Position numbers and translations under genes: made by a program
Part shown: positions 56,201 through 61,662 of the stretch, piece after piece
Numbering within the stretch: position 1 is the stretch's first letter
How the letters are laid out: each line of letters begins with the position of its first letter
Notes under the pieces: generated by a model
Seen by the model: only the letters and a program-made list of their open reading frames with translations
Told to the model about the DNA's origin: nothing
Database searches by the model: none
NCBI GenBank assembly: GCA_950022655.1
Contig: OX465579.1
Span: 142,128,913 to 142,192,912, forward strand
From: Alentia gelatinosa
Taxonomy: Eukaryota > Annelida > Polychaeta > Phyllodocida > Polynoidae
DNA length: 64,000 nucleotides
Reading direction: 5' to 3'

Positions 56201-59200
56201 GGGAACAAACATATCTTTCTGCCTATGCTCCTTGCGAAAAGAATGTTCTTTTTCCAAACAACATGTATACGCATCAAACAGGCAAAACAAAATGATTCCT
56301 GGCAGAAGCTTTCTACCCATACGACCATCCAGCCTTTTTGCTAGAAGTCTTCTCTTCGATTTCTGTATAGAATTCTCTGTAAGCCTGGCTGCACAGAGTA
56401 TGGCAGGAACAGATTACTTTGTTGGAATGGCATCAATATTTACTGCTACATTGTAATATGGACATGTATTTATGACTTCACCTACCGTGAATAGACCAGA
56501 TACACTGATAACATCAGAGAATCCTGATTACAAAGTACAATATTGATGTAGAATATTTCAAAATATTAAACGTTTGCAAAGCATTTGGATGACACAAAAG
56601 TAAGGTAATTGCAAAAGCTAACCCATATGTGCAAAACTTAATAGCATTTTTCAAAACAAGATCCAAGAAAAAATCTTCAGATATTTGCAAGCCTATCTCG
56701 GTAAATATACTGTTAAGAATATTATTAGGGGGGGGGGGGTCCCTAGACATTTGGCGTACTGAATATGGTCGGTAAAAGAAGCAATATCTCGTTTCCTGCG
56801 GAGATGTGCCTTATATTACCTGACCTGAGAGCTGACTCCTCCAGTTGTGGGTTCTAAACAGAGTTGACTGTTATTAACGCGATCCCTTTACCCTCGGTTG
56901 ATTTCATTGCGCCGTCCTCTCATGGGACCAGCACAATGGACGCCTGGCTCGAGATTCAAGGCAGCGGCACTTAGGAACGCCGCAGCCCCGAAAACGGTGC
57001 ATTCTGGGTGATAAAGAGTGGCTCGAAGTGTCAGTGTTGTGCACACCACCGAGCGTCTCCGGGAAGCCAAGCGTTCTAGGCCGACTTCCGGTCCAGGCAG
57101 TAACGTTCTAAGTGGCATCGAGCTAATTCTGTCATGGCTCACCTGAAAACACTCTATGCAGGCAAGTTGTTGCCATGACGACTAGTCATATGCTGCTTAC
57201 AGGAAAAGTTCCAGGGAGTTATCTCTTTATCTGGGTGAGAAGAGAACAACTTTATGTAATTGCATTCTGACAGACCTAATTATGAGCACCAAAACAGATT
57301 AACAAAAATAACAATTGGTCCACATCAAAAAAGCTGATTTCGTCTAGAAATATGCACCGTTATCGAATTTAGACGCATACATATATCAACAGTCTTTGGT
57401 TTTAACAGCTGGAAGCCTAGGGTCATGTATAGAATCTATGCTGAATGTAATAAAATCACGTATAGAATCTATGCACATTTTCGAGTAAGCATACTATTTG
57501 TTCTCGTTCTTCGTCCGGCTACAATATAGTTGTGACCAGCAGTGGTGCTAAAAGGACAGGCCTTTTTTAACCAATCTGCATGTGAGTGTCCTTCATGTGG
57601 CGGCAGGCCGCGGGCTGCGTGCCTTTAACCTTTCAGAAGGTGGCAGGTGACGGGAATACGCAGCCCGTCCTATTGGTCCCCGGCGCGCCGCTCGCACCTG
57701 TACTCATCCCATCGGATTGTTCCGGTAATTCTTTGTACCGGTTTATACACATGCCTTCTCAGTTTTATCTGGTCCACAAAAATCATTTATTTCACGTCAT
57801 TCTTGCATTTGCGCTAGTCCGCAGCTACCACGAAACACGCGAAAAAATGCTGGGAAAAGACAGATGTGGATCTCCTGCTCTACACGTGGTGATATCCATT
57901 TAGATGAGTACTGCTGGAAAAAGTCCCCATGACCGATAGGATAATCCGTCATATGAGGCTCCTACTGTATTTTGATATTAATATGCATCACTTATAAATG
58001 GTGAGGAGAGAATAGCCCTCCATCCCAATTATGAGCGTAAATCATTATGTGCATTTCTGTAAATAACTCTTAGTGGTATCTAGTAATGCGCACATGTCTA
58101 ATCTACACCTAAACTTACGAAACAGCAGAGGGAGAATTGAGATACGAACGGAATATCTACTGCTTCCTCATATACATGTACATGTGTACATGCGTTTGCC
58201 TTATCGTTACCTGGATAGTTTTGATCAAAACTGCATTCCTAGCGAATCATCCTAAATCATTCTGACACTGATAAATGCTATAGGCAAAACCATCGAAGGT
58301 GGTATAGCAGAAAACAAACTTTGAATTTACCTGCTTCCTATGCCTACAGATACTGACGTTAACATATACCAAGATCGGCTACGAACGGAACCAGGCATGT
58401 TCTTCTGCCGGCAATATTATCGCTAAAATGCTAATAATTGTATACGACAAACCTCGTTTATCACATGTAATGGTACTCATTTCTTTTTTATGTTGTTGTA
58501 CCTCTAAGTAGATCGAGCTTCACCAAAGATAGAGACAGTCAGAGGTCCAGGTGAAGCCATTCGGAAGCCACCGAGAAGCCCTGACTTCTGGGACTAAAGC
58601 AGTGGTTAACTCATCAGCAACCACGCAAAGAATAGGACTCTTGGTGTGCGGAGACAGAGAGCTGGGTGGGTTGGATTTTTTTCAGGTGAAGCCATACCTA
58701 CTGACTGGGATGAATATGACACATCCCTTCATCTTTTGATGTGTAAAGTGGTACAGAAAGAGCCCTAAAGGCTTTGAAATAAAGGCTTTGCCGCGCGTTT
58801 GTCACAGGCCCTCTTGATTACCCTGCTTATCGACGAGTTCTCTGACCGGGGAAGAGGTGTGTGAATTCTACTATCAAGGCGTCTCAATGAAACCTATGCA
58901 CGCTACTAACAATACAGGGTTGTCAAGAGCACGCATGCCTGTTTAGGTGTAGGGTGCGGGGTCGGGGAATCGAAAGAGGAGCAAAGCCAGGAAAGCTGAT
59001 GGCACCAAGACACGAATAGAGGCACGCTACATTCAGGGCACTTATCAGGCGTCATGATCAAAGGGCCCACAGAGGGATCTACATCCCCTGGCTGATCGGT
59101 AACGCTTTGAATTACACTTTCCAACGCGAGCTATCAAGACACACCAGACGGTAGGCACAAATAGCATACAGCGTACTAAATCTAGTGAAATGCAGATATC

Positions 59201-61662
59201 CAGGTTAGCTTGGACATTTTTGGACAATGATATTTATATGGATGAGTAATAGAACCGAAAATATCATAATGGATAATAAAAAGGGAAAGTTTCTGAGAGG
59301 CTTGTCTTTCTTATTAGTCAAAGACGGCTTAGTATTGGCCAGACGTTGCTGGATGCGTAGGATGCATAATAAGAGAGCGGCATGTAGTTGGGGAGGAAAG
59401 TGGTCGCCATGGGAGTGGTTCGATGTGGGATAGCTGGTACTCAGATGGCCTCTTAGAGATGGTGGTGGCTGTAGTTAGTGGGTGGAGTAGAGTAAAGGCG
59501 GGCTCAATAGCTAAGGTGAAGGTTTCGTTTCCTGGGAGGCAGCTAATGGCCCGCTAATAGAAAACTCAGCTGGTGGTGCTGAGGAATGGGCTTCTCATAA
59601 CAGTAGAGTAAAAAGCGCGGGAAAAGAATCCAATCTCGACTGCATTCATAACCCAAGCCAGCCCAGCCAGGATATCAGAACACTGCAGGAAACGTTGGCT
59701 ATTCAGTCGTCCTAAAAACACTCACTGCCGCCGCATAAAGAATGGGAGTCAATAGACAATTGGAGTAATTACAAACTGATTGAAACAGCTACTGCCTAAA
59801 ACAGCCAACAAGGTGACGGAGTTGATATATAAGAGACAGCTATGGAAGTCGGTTACAATTTGGGTAATTGAAAACCGACGTTGTAAACAGATATAAATGA
59901 GTACATAGATGAGCCCGGTACACTCATTTTTTTTTACCTTTTTTATGCCATTCAATTCAAGGTCTTTCAATACAGAGTGAAAAATGTGTTGTTGTACAAA
60001 AATGAAAATAAGTAACTCCGGCATATCTCCTCAATACAAATCGATCAATATGTGTCTGGTTACAAGACGTGAACTTTGCAGGTTCATGTCACATGGATTG
60101 CTTTTACATCAACAATGAGCACCTGAAGTAGCCTATGTTGGATACAATTGATGAGATCATGATTCTGAGCATACTTTACTGCCCCCGATTCTTCCCCAAT
60201 AACCATATATTCATCATTCGGGCACTTCTTGCTATATGGGTGTATTGATTTTAGTGGATCTAGCTTTCCTGTAACTATCATCTATTTACACCTAATTGCA
60301 GAAAGAGAAAGACTACGTATGCATACCAGCAACGATTAGTTTGCTTGAAACTATTAGGTATCTCATCTCCCCACGCCATATAACTTTATACTGCAGCCTT
60401 TGCACTGTTAACAGGAATGCACATGTCTGCATTGTCCGCTCATTTATTTCTTATTCCGACCATATATATTGCATAAACCATAGTGTGCAGTTAATTTCAC
60501 CATATCACGATATGTATAATTATATATGCATGATGTGGCCCTGGACACCCCAATGAGGTACCAATGTAAGCAAGGACAATGTGGGCAAAAATGATCAAAC
60601 AAGGATAATAAAGGTATGCAAGGCTGCTGTTTCTTTTTGTCAATATTGAAAAATGATCTGGAAAAAAGACAATCTGGAATTCCATTATCTGTATTTACAA
60701 ATTGGTAAAAGCTGCACGCAAGATCACAACTGAACACGTAACAACGTTTTCCGTCGAGACCTTTTTTTCCACATGACCGTTAATGTTTAAACTGGTCGAT
60801 ATTAGATCGATACTATCCTAATTAATGCATACAATTCTCCCTTTGAAATTAAAAGTGATCACCAAATGGCACAAAGCGCTACATGGATGGGCATAGAGTA
60901 TGATATTTCCCTTCAGGTTCTTTTGAAATAATAATCCAATGACATGAACGTTAGGTTTAACCATGAAAGGTAGCCAAATTCATCACGCAGGAACACTAGG
61001 GCACACTGCCATTTCACATTAAATGTCTAAGACTAATTGCTAAATTTCAAGTTCTCCTGAGATTTTCATTTTTTTTAGTTTCTGTGGATCTGGAAATGTC
61101 AAGGGTGTGATAATCAATTATGTTCGTTCACCGAGACTACAACTGCTTTCGTGGGAGATTTAATGGATTCGATATCTAATTTCTAATCGAATTAGAATGG
61201 TAACGACGATAGACCATCCTTACTGGAAAAACACGGTTGTAGAAGATCTGCTGTACGAGAATCTATAGAGAATGTGATTTCAGATTTGTTGTTAGAATTC
61301 TCACGAGTATATGTAATTAGTATTCTGAGTAAATAAAGAGTGAAATGAGAGCAGATAATTGAAGAACAAGGCTTCACTCCTGTCAACGCCTCGATTTTCA
61401 TACTGCCCGACCCTTCAATTATATCAAAGCAATCAATCTTATTCATTAATCAAGATGAAAATGGGATGAAACAGTTATCCTCACGATCATATTCTCATTT
61501 TGTTTGCCTTGCGTGGTGCTTATTTCCTGATGATCCAAATTAGAAGCAACCAGTGAAGATTAAGCAATAGATCAGCGAAGGAAAGTGTACTTACCGCAAC
61601 GATCATGATTAAGTTGTCTAGAATACCAAAGCCGACGAAGGGAATGCCATGAAAGAGGAACA
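2456..61662 (-). CDS. TMEM65: TMEM65-family mitochondrial inner membrane protein, C-terminal ~141 residues in five spliced exons
   Basis: Joined minus-strand exons 61595-61662, 29470-29524, 22899-22941, 3646-3751 and 2456-2611 give one open frame ending in TAG. All junctions have GT donors and AG acceptors, and the phases agree (2 nt carried in, then 0, 1, 2, 0). The product carries the family signatures GIPFVGFGILDNLIMIVA, LGISTMA, GLGNLVSDVAG, AGYVEA and GCLIGMFPLLFF in the order of vertebrate TMEM65. Three hydrophobic stretches (exons 1, 2-3 and 5) fit a multi-pass membrane protein, followed by a hydrophilic C-tail. Vertebrate TMEM65 is about 240 residues, so roughly 100 N-terminal residues, including the mitochondrial targeting part, are missing. 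From the literature, TMEM65 sits in the mitochondrial inner membrane and is needed for sodium-dependent mitochondrial calcium efflux; a role at cardiac intercalated discs has also been reported. Identification is from remembered family motifs, not a database search. Confidence 0.93.
2612..3645 (-). other. TMEM65 intron between the last two visible exons
   Basis: A 1,034-bp intron with a GTGGGT donor and an ACAATAG acceptor. I see no repeats or other genes in it. Confidence 0.85.
3646..3751 (-). CDS. TMEM65: TMEM65 exon
   Basis: This 106-nt exon has a GTTTAACAG acceptor (AG at 3753-3752) and a GTGGGT donor starting at 3645. One base completes a Gly codon, then 35 residues follow, starting TAGYVEAW and ending TRWAIAL in phase 0. 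AGYVEA followed by a short loop with a proline and TPSQ matches the loop before the last membrane segment in TMEM65. The donor GTGGGT is weaker than the others but acceptable. An open frame runs past the donor to 3622, an artefact of reading into the intron. Confidence 0.92.
4866..5453 (+). mobile_element. Retroposed insertion with poly(A) tail and 16-bp target site duplications
   Basis: The 588-bp insert ends in an A-run of about 20 bases (from 5433) and is flanked by perfect 16-bp direct repeats AAGATAAGCAGAAGAA at 4850-4865 and 5454-5469. A poly(A) tail plus long target duplications is the product of LINE-type target-primed reverse transcription, so the element reads on the plus strand. 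No reverse transcriptase motif and no clear pol III boxes are visible, and there is no canonical AATAAA before the tail. It could be a 5'-truncated LINE end or a processed transcript. A 139-codon open frame (4878-5297) runs on the opposite strand and does not look like a known protein. Confidence 0.8.
5679..5933. mobile_element. Small TA-flanked MITE with TACCGTAAAA termini
   Basis: The 255-bp element starts TACCGTAAAACCCC and ends GCGGGATTTTACGGTA, imperfect inverted termini with TA on both sides (5677-5678 and 5934-5935). The interior has a C-rich run near 5693-5724 and repeats of a GCTTATAAGC-type motif. It encodes nothing. The right terminus shares AAGCGGGATTTTAC-GTA with the element ending at 11873, so the two probably belong to one Tc1/mariner/pogo-like group. 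Confidence 0.6.
10209..10230. repeat. (GTTTTT)n simple repeat
   Basis: Three to four copies of a T-rich hexamer with a single G. Confidence 0.7.
10852..11873. mobile_element. Non-autonomous pogo/Tigger-like DNA element, 1.02 kb
   Basis: The left end CAGTAGAACCCTGCCTAACG and the right end, read on the minus strand, CAGTAAAATCCCGCTTATGC, are imperfect inverted termini flanked by TA (10850-10851 and 11874-11875). The CAGTA start with a TA target is typical of the pogo/Tigger branch of Tc1/mariner elements. Internal GCGGACAC-like repeats continue the terminal pattern at 10,900-11,060. No transposase frame is present. The GC-rich part at 11227-11567 looks like a separate insertion. Confidence 0.6.
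11227..11567 (+). mobile_element. Possible solo LTR nested in the 10.85-11.87 kb element
   Basis: The segment starts GGTAATGCGCGGCGGCCCGG and ends CCGCGTTAGTCATTACA, so its ends are partly inverted (GTAATG / CATTAC, CGCGG / CCGCG). It is GC-rich at the start, with AATAAA at 11524-11529, about 40 nt before the end, as in the R-U5 part of an LTR. The expected TG start is GG here, no target duplication is visible, and no TATA box was seen. Confidence 0.3.
11904..11955 (-). repeat. SINE 3'-tail module, copy 1
   Basis: On the minus strand this reads GTAAGTCTAATTGAACAAAT, then GGACGTTAAACTACCC and ends in CAAACAAAC. A close copy is at 44594-44639. The GGACGTTAAA...CAAAC ending is shared with the SINE copies at 23.0, 27.9 and 45.2 kb, so this is probably the tail of a related, heavily truncated SINE. 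Confidence 0.5.
13607..14040. repeat. Tandem duplication of a 217-bp unit (two copies)
   Basis: Unit 1 (13607-13823) and unit 2 (13824-14040) are almost identical and offset by exactly 217 bp. Each unit contains 3-4 short internal repeats of the type TTACTGCCCAGGTTGACG and one arm pair of a hairpin built on GGAAAAATTACTGCCC / GGGCAGTAATTTTTCC. The near-identity suggests a recent duplication. No protein is encoded. Confidence 0.85.
13941..14097. repeat. Long imperfect palindrome (foldback) ending the 217-bp repeats
   Basis: The left arm (about 13941-14011) and the right arm (14026-14097) are inverted copies around a 14-nt centre. The inner 26 bp, GGTAAGGCTTGGAAAAATTA onward, match exactly or nearly so; the outer parts (AATAAGTCAAA-TTAC, GGGAAAC) match with scattered changes. 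Unit 1 of the tandem repeat has only the inner part of the right arm, so the full hairpin exists once. Confidence 0.8.
17816..17831. repeat. Poly(C) run
   Basis: About 16 consecutive C residues. Confidence 0.8.
18519..18594 (+). mobile_element. tRNA-like SINE head (or tRNA pseudogene)
   Basis: TGGCGTAGCGGGTAG at 18528-18542 fits a pol III A box and GATTCGAGT at 18572-18580 fits a B box, about 30 bp apart. The anticodon-loop-like CTGAGGA would give GAG, but the stem around it is broken (CTGAA / TCACC) and the acceptor stem is poor. It is therefore not a working tRNA gene. The body and tail of the SINE could not be delimited. Confidence 0.45.
18737..18768. repeat. Short GC-rich tandem repeat
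   Basis: Three consecutive copies of a GGGTCGCGTC-type decamer. Confidence 0.6.
19824..20573. mobile_element. Complex foldback element with nested inverted repeats
   Basis: The outer arms are 60-bp inverted repeats (19861-19920 and 20514-20573, only a few mismatches), starting TAGACTCTAGTACAGTCTG. Further in, the arms continue with the 16-bp palindrome GGCAGGAATTCCTGCC (19940-19955 and 20481-20496) and TGATTTGCCAG-AACCAG. A second pair built on CGCCAGGGCCAGGGC (20031 and 20093) lies inside, and a perfect 36-bp inverted repeat (20202-20237 and 20267-20302) encloses the centre. The strip 19824-19860 is inverted at 20229-20265. No transposase is encoded. CCACATCC occurs on both sides (19814-19821, 20574-20581) and might be an 8-bp target duplication, but the left copy is about 40 bp away from the outer arm. 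Confidence 0.75.
22899..22941 (-). CDS. TMEM65: TMEM65 exon (43-nt small exon)
   Basis: This very short exon has a TTTCAG acceptor (AG at 22943-22942) and a GTGAGTAC donor starting at 22898. It was found by looking for the residues that must join its neighbours. It completes the split codon and encodes AAGLGNLVSDVAGVG, the last Gly being split with the next exon. The residues GLGNLVSD are a hallmark of the family. It lacks a start codon and is far too short for an open-frame search to detect. Confidence 0.93.
23016..23206 (-). mobile_element. tRNA-derived SINE, copy A (truncated, tRNA head missing)
   Basis: The segment from GGGTTTGGTTTGATTTAACG to about 23206 is a close copy of the 3' half of the SINEs at 27.86 and 45.23 kb. 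It includes the shared part with CACAAGGGTGGTGATCGAAT. The element reads on the minus strand; its tRNA head is absent, so this copy is 5'-truncated. It lies 75 bp upstream (minus-strand sense) of the acceptor of the 22.9-kb TMEM65 exon. Confidence 0.75.
23466..24020. mobile_element. Pogo/Tigger-like MITE, 555 bp
   Basis: The left end AGTAGACTCCTTATATTACG and the right end, on the minus strand, CAGTAGACTATCACCTAATG are imperfect inverted termini, each continuing into GACCACC. TA flanks both sides (23464-23465, 24021-24022). The GTGGTCGCATTACCGA motif recurs inside (23542, 23844), extending the terminal pattern. It has no transposase. A 118-codon minus-strand frame inside has no recognisable motif. 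Confidence 0.7.
24029..24238. repeat. Tandem duplication of a ~105-bp unit carrying a (TA)n microsatellite
   Basis: Copy 1 (24029-24134) and copy 2 (24135-24238) each read AAAAATATGGTGGTAAGC, then about 25 TA repeats, then ACAAAGCACTCTTAATCATT. The two differ mainly in TA number. It abuts the right end of the MITE at 24020. Confidence 0.9.
25990..27639 (+). mobile_element. 5'-truncated non-LTR retrotransposon (LINE) with poly(A) tail
   Basis: The element runs from just before the reverse transcriptase block beginning DDQFGFLPGRST to an A-run at 27629-27639. AATAAA at 27612-27617 precedes the tail. Its T-rich 3' UTR fills 27176-27628. Sequence upstream of about 25990 has an in-frame stop (25967-25969) and no similarity I can see to the N-terminal RT blocks or an endonuclease, so the copy is 5'-truncated, the usual outcome of LINE insertion. 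I did not find convincing target duplications. Confidence 0.85.
26009..27175 (+). CDS. Reverse transcriptase C-terminal part of a LINE (CR1/Jockey-like)
   Basis: The frame is open from 25970 to the TAG at 27175 with no internal stop. RT similarity begins at DDQFGFLPGRST (26009). Catalytic motif A is VDLSKAFD (residues 23-30 counted from the GTG at 26054), followed by GVPQGSVLGP and the active-site YADD at residues 111-114. The thumb region has YLGVLIDNRLKF, and the C-terminus ends with LLWDTLP and SSFKLK, as in CR1/Jockey-type elements without RNase H. There is no start codon of its own: the protein is a fragment, lacking the endonuclease and the first RT blocks, and cannot be an autonomous element. 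The undamaged frame suggests a fairly young insertion. Confidence 0.9.
   Translation, partial: DDQFGFLPGRSTGQAVFKLLTKLFASADERRDTLCAFVDLSKAFDCVPHVGLLKCLIAVGCSARIVELMKSYFIVRSHVTRIGDTQSDPIKVRTGVPQGSVLGPVLFVLYLNNCVDVLKHTECILYADDIVLAVSGRDEDIMASLLQEDLCSLNEWLVEKNLKVNALKSKLMWFGGTNKRQVPQPVIKLGDSVLGMVDCFCYLGVLIDNRLKFTPFFEKLKRDFQQKLFKLRKLRFFIDVPSSIAIVKTMMLTKLEYCSFVCVSLNEGQKRKLQVLLNNALRTCFRCKRDEHMSIVDMLRRANLVTLDDRRNSQLLSFMHWWSKDPENLVVENIRRTRSSTKVKLKIKRPRTELFRRSPLYVGSLLWDTLPMNVQCIENRSSFKLKVK
27857..28216 (-). mobile_element. tRNA-derived SINE, copy B (full length)
   Basis: Read on the minus strand, it starts at GACCGGATATGCTTGCACGC. The tRNA-like head has GAGTTACCTCAGTGGTAAAG (A box, about 28149-28168) and GATTCGGGTC (B box, 28122-28131), with a Gln-like ACTTTG between them. 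The body ends in a GGTT/AACC repeat tail. It matches the copy at 45.23 kb along its whole length. It lies about 220 bp beyond the poly(A) tail of the LINE at 27639. No clear target duplication was seen. Confidence 0.8.
29470..29524 (-). CDS. TMEM65: TMEM65 exon
   Basis: This 55-nt exon has an ATTTTTCAG acceptor (AG at 29526-29525) and a GTAAGG donor (GT at 29469-29468). It begins in phase 0 and encodes GEYIDAYLGALLGISTMA plus the first base of the next codon. The stretch LGISTMA is a family signature. Together with the preceding exon it reads IVA-GEYID, matching the family without gap. It is separated from the previous exon by a 32-kb intron. Confidence 0.93.
30511..31027. repeat. Pair of ~58-bp direct repeats
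   Basis: GGTAACATTA, CCACATATGTTCAAGCAGTG and TGTTGGCAACAGA occur in the same order at 30511-30570 and 30970-31027, with a few substitutions. The ~400 bp between them is unique. The copies have no terminal inverted repeats I can see. Confidence 0.8.
34794..34862 (+). mobile_element. tRNA-Arg-like SINE head or tRNA pseudogene
   Basis: TAGCTTAGTGGTAG at 34802-34815 fits a pol III A box, and GGATTCAAAAT at 34844-34854 is a degenerate B box. The loop CTTCGAA would give anticodon TCG (Arg), between TTCGC and a stem half with one change (GCTAA). The D arm is two bases short and the acceptor stem does not close, so this is not a functional tRNA gene. Confidence 0.45.
37500..37825. mobile_element. 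TTAA-flanked MITE, 326 bp
   Basis: The left end TTAAAGCCCGGTTCCCACTA and the right end, on the minus strand, TTAAAGGCCCATTCCCACTT are inverted termini of about 27 bp with some mismatches. TTAA at both ends fits a piggyBac-type target, though the TIR sequence alone does not prove the superfamily. It is non-coding. Confidence 0.65.
39690..40002 (+). other. Open frame with coding-like composition, unidentified
   Basis: The plus-strand frame is open from about 39640 to the stop at 40000-40002. Its amino-acid composition is balanced, with RRLKSSV and EMSGNSVKRTGKPRLAGEL, and it is less AT-biased than the chance frames around it. I recognise no domain. It could be a remnant of a transposon gag/ORF1 or a chance frame. 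Confidence 0.2.
44594..44639 (-). repeat. SINE 3'-tail module, copy 2
   Basis: Near-identical to 11904-11955: on the minus strand it reads GTAAGTCTAATTGAGCAAAT and then the GACGTTAAACTACCCAAAC ending. It lies about 10 bp from the TTAA-flanked MITE that starts at 44654. Confidence 0.5.
44654..45106. mobile_element. piggyBac-like MITE, 453 bp
   Basis: The ends CCCTTTCGCGCC and, on the minus strand, CCCATTCGCACTGG are short imperfect inverted termini, flanked by TTAA at 44650-44653 and 45107-45110. A CCC start next to TTAA is typical of piggyBac-derived MITEs. It encodes no transposase. Confidence 0.5.
45180..46095 (-). pseudogene. Decayed LINE fragment: RNase H end and C-terminal domain, split by a SINE
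   Basis: On the minus strand from about 46095, the broken frames read EVAMCWLPSYI and KRNETAD (RNase H C-terminal block, like WVPSHxGIxGNExAD), then HKDLKPMAKEHIEKTWQKLW and NNKLQAI, then LWADHTKLTHRHLL and CQTC...VKDVMKHC. This block order is standard for I/Jockey-type LINEs with RNase H. After the SINE insertion (45230-45584), the fragment resumes below 45217 with ILDFLREYKI and a stop, the usual C-terminal end. At least three frameshifts or stops make it a pseudogene. It is a different LINE type from the one at 26-27.6 kb, which has no RNase H. Confidence 0.85.
45230..45584 (-). mobile_element. tRNA-derived SINE, copy C (full length, with target site duplications)
   Basis: The SINE is flanked by perfect 12-bp direct repeats CACTGCACATTG at 45218-45229 and 45585-45596, showing retroposition into the LINE fragment. 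On the minus strand it starts near GACCGGATATGCTTGCACAC, has a tRNA-like head GGGGAGTTAGCTCAGTGGCA with a weak B box, then a body shared with the copies at 23.0 and 27.9 kb, and ends GGACGTTAAATCAAACCAAA. The A box is the best preserved of the three copies. The family looks like a mollusc-type tRNA SINE. Confidence 0.88.
46378..46421. repeat. AT/TA-rich simple repeat
   Basis: Short TA tracts interrupted by CATA, TTTATG and TGTG units. Confidence 0.7.
49360..50070 (+). pseudogene. Decayed C2H2 zinc-finger reading frame of unknown origin
   Basis: From 49432 the frame encodes one perfect TFIIIA-type zinc finger: Cys at 49438 and 49447, Phe at 49459, Leu at 49477, His at 49486 and 49501 (C-x2-C-x3-F-x5-L-x2-H-x4-H). 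In the same frame, 49369-49395 (IKRHLNKEH) looks like the second half of a preceding finger whose cysteines are gone. Coding character continues in frame 2 (about 49643-49815, KPPVEKLNANPEAFDHHKTK) and then in a third frame (about 49807-50080, ITILEEPDFDF, PVKNFIKKLKPK, IIKLESEEDD), so at least two frameshifts are present. The strand is A/C-rich, unlike its surroundings. It may be a remnant of a transposon protein or of a host zinc-finger gene; I cannot tell which. Confidence 0.6.
50165..50279. repeat. (TATC)n / (TA)n microsatellite
   Basis: A GATA/TATC tract of about 45 bp passes into about 35 TA repeats. The solo LTR starting at 50280 is inserted in it; TA repeats resume at 50770-50782. Confidence 0.95.
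50280..50769 (+). mobile_element. Solo LTR of a Gypsy-like retrotransposon, 490 bp
   Basis: The segment starts TGTAGCGG and ends CCGTTACA, so it has TG...CA ends and a short imperfect inverted repeat. It carries a TATAAATA box near 50540, within GGTATAAATACAGG, and AATAAA at 50701, in the right order for U3-R-U5. It is flanked by ATAT on both sides (50276-50279, 50770-50773), consistent with a 4-bp target duplication, although TA repeats make this uninformative. U3 contains repeated CACACCGA units. No internal retroelement sequence or second LTR lies nearby, so it is a solo LTR produced by recombination between LTRs. Confidence 0.75.
54916..55026. repeat. 111-bp direct repeat, copy 1
   Basis: Begins GTCGCCCAAGTACACGACAT and ends CTCACTACGAA. 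It matches 55343-55453 with about one base difference. Confidence 0.9.
55343..55453. repeat. 111-bp direct repeat, copy 2
   Basis: Second copy, 427 bp to the right of copy 1. On the minus strand both copies are open and encode the same peptide with REGVPLRAPGRVYLAHTEWE. I do not recognise it. The near-identity points to a recent duplication. Confidence 0.9.
56728..56739. repeat. Poly(G) run
   Basis: Twelve consecutive G residues. Confidence 0.8.
61595..61662 (-). CDS. TMEM65: TMEM65 exon (first one visible in the window)
   Basis: This 68-nt exon is preceded on the minus strand by a CATTTTCAG acceptor and followed by a perfect GTAAGT donor at 61594. It starts with the last two bases (TG) of a split codon, then encodes 22 residues including GIPFVGFGILDNLIMIVA, the most recognisable membrane segment of the family, and ends in phase 0. 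The Asp-Asn pair after the glycine-rich stretch is conserved in the homologues I recall. The upstream exon must end with one base of the split codon; I could not find it in the remaining 2.3 kb. Confidence 0.93.

Larger units (their letters stand above)
29525..61594 (-). other. TMEM65 intron, 32.1 kb
   Basis: Bounded by the GTAAGT donor at 61594 and the TTTTTCAG acceptor at 29525. It holds the direct repeats at 30.5 and 54.9 kb, MITEs at 37.5 and 44.65 kb, the SINE/LINE nest at 45.2-46.1 kb, the zinc-finger remnant at 49.36 kb and the solo LTR at 50.28 kb. I see nothing recognisable in 31.1-34.7, 37.9-39.6, 40.1-44.5, 46.6-49.3, 51.1-54.9 and 55.5-61.5 kb apart from short simple repeats. Confidence 0.85.

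Noticed and set aside
57427..57474. GTATAGAATCTATGC repeated 33 bp apart
   Set aside because: A single short duplication in AT-rich DNA, too little to interpret.
57586..57903. 105-codon plus-strand open frame
   Set aside because: No motif; mixed composition and no splice-site context.
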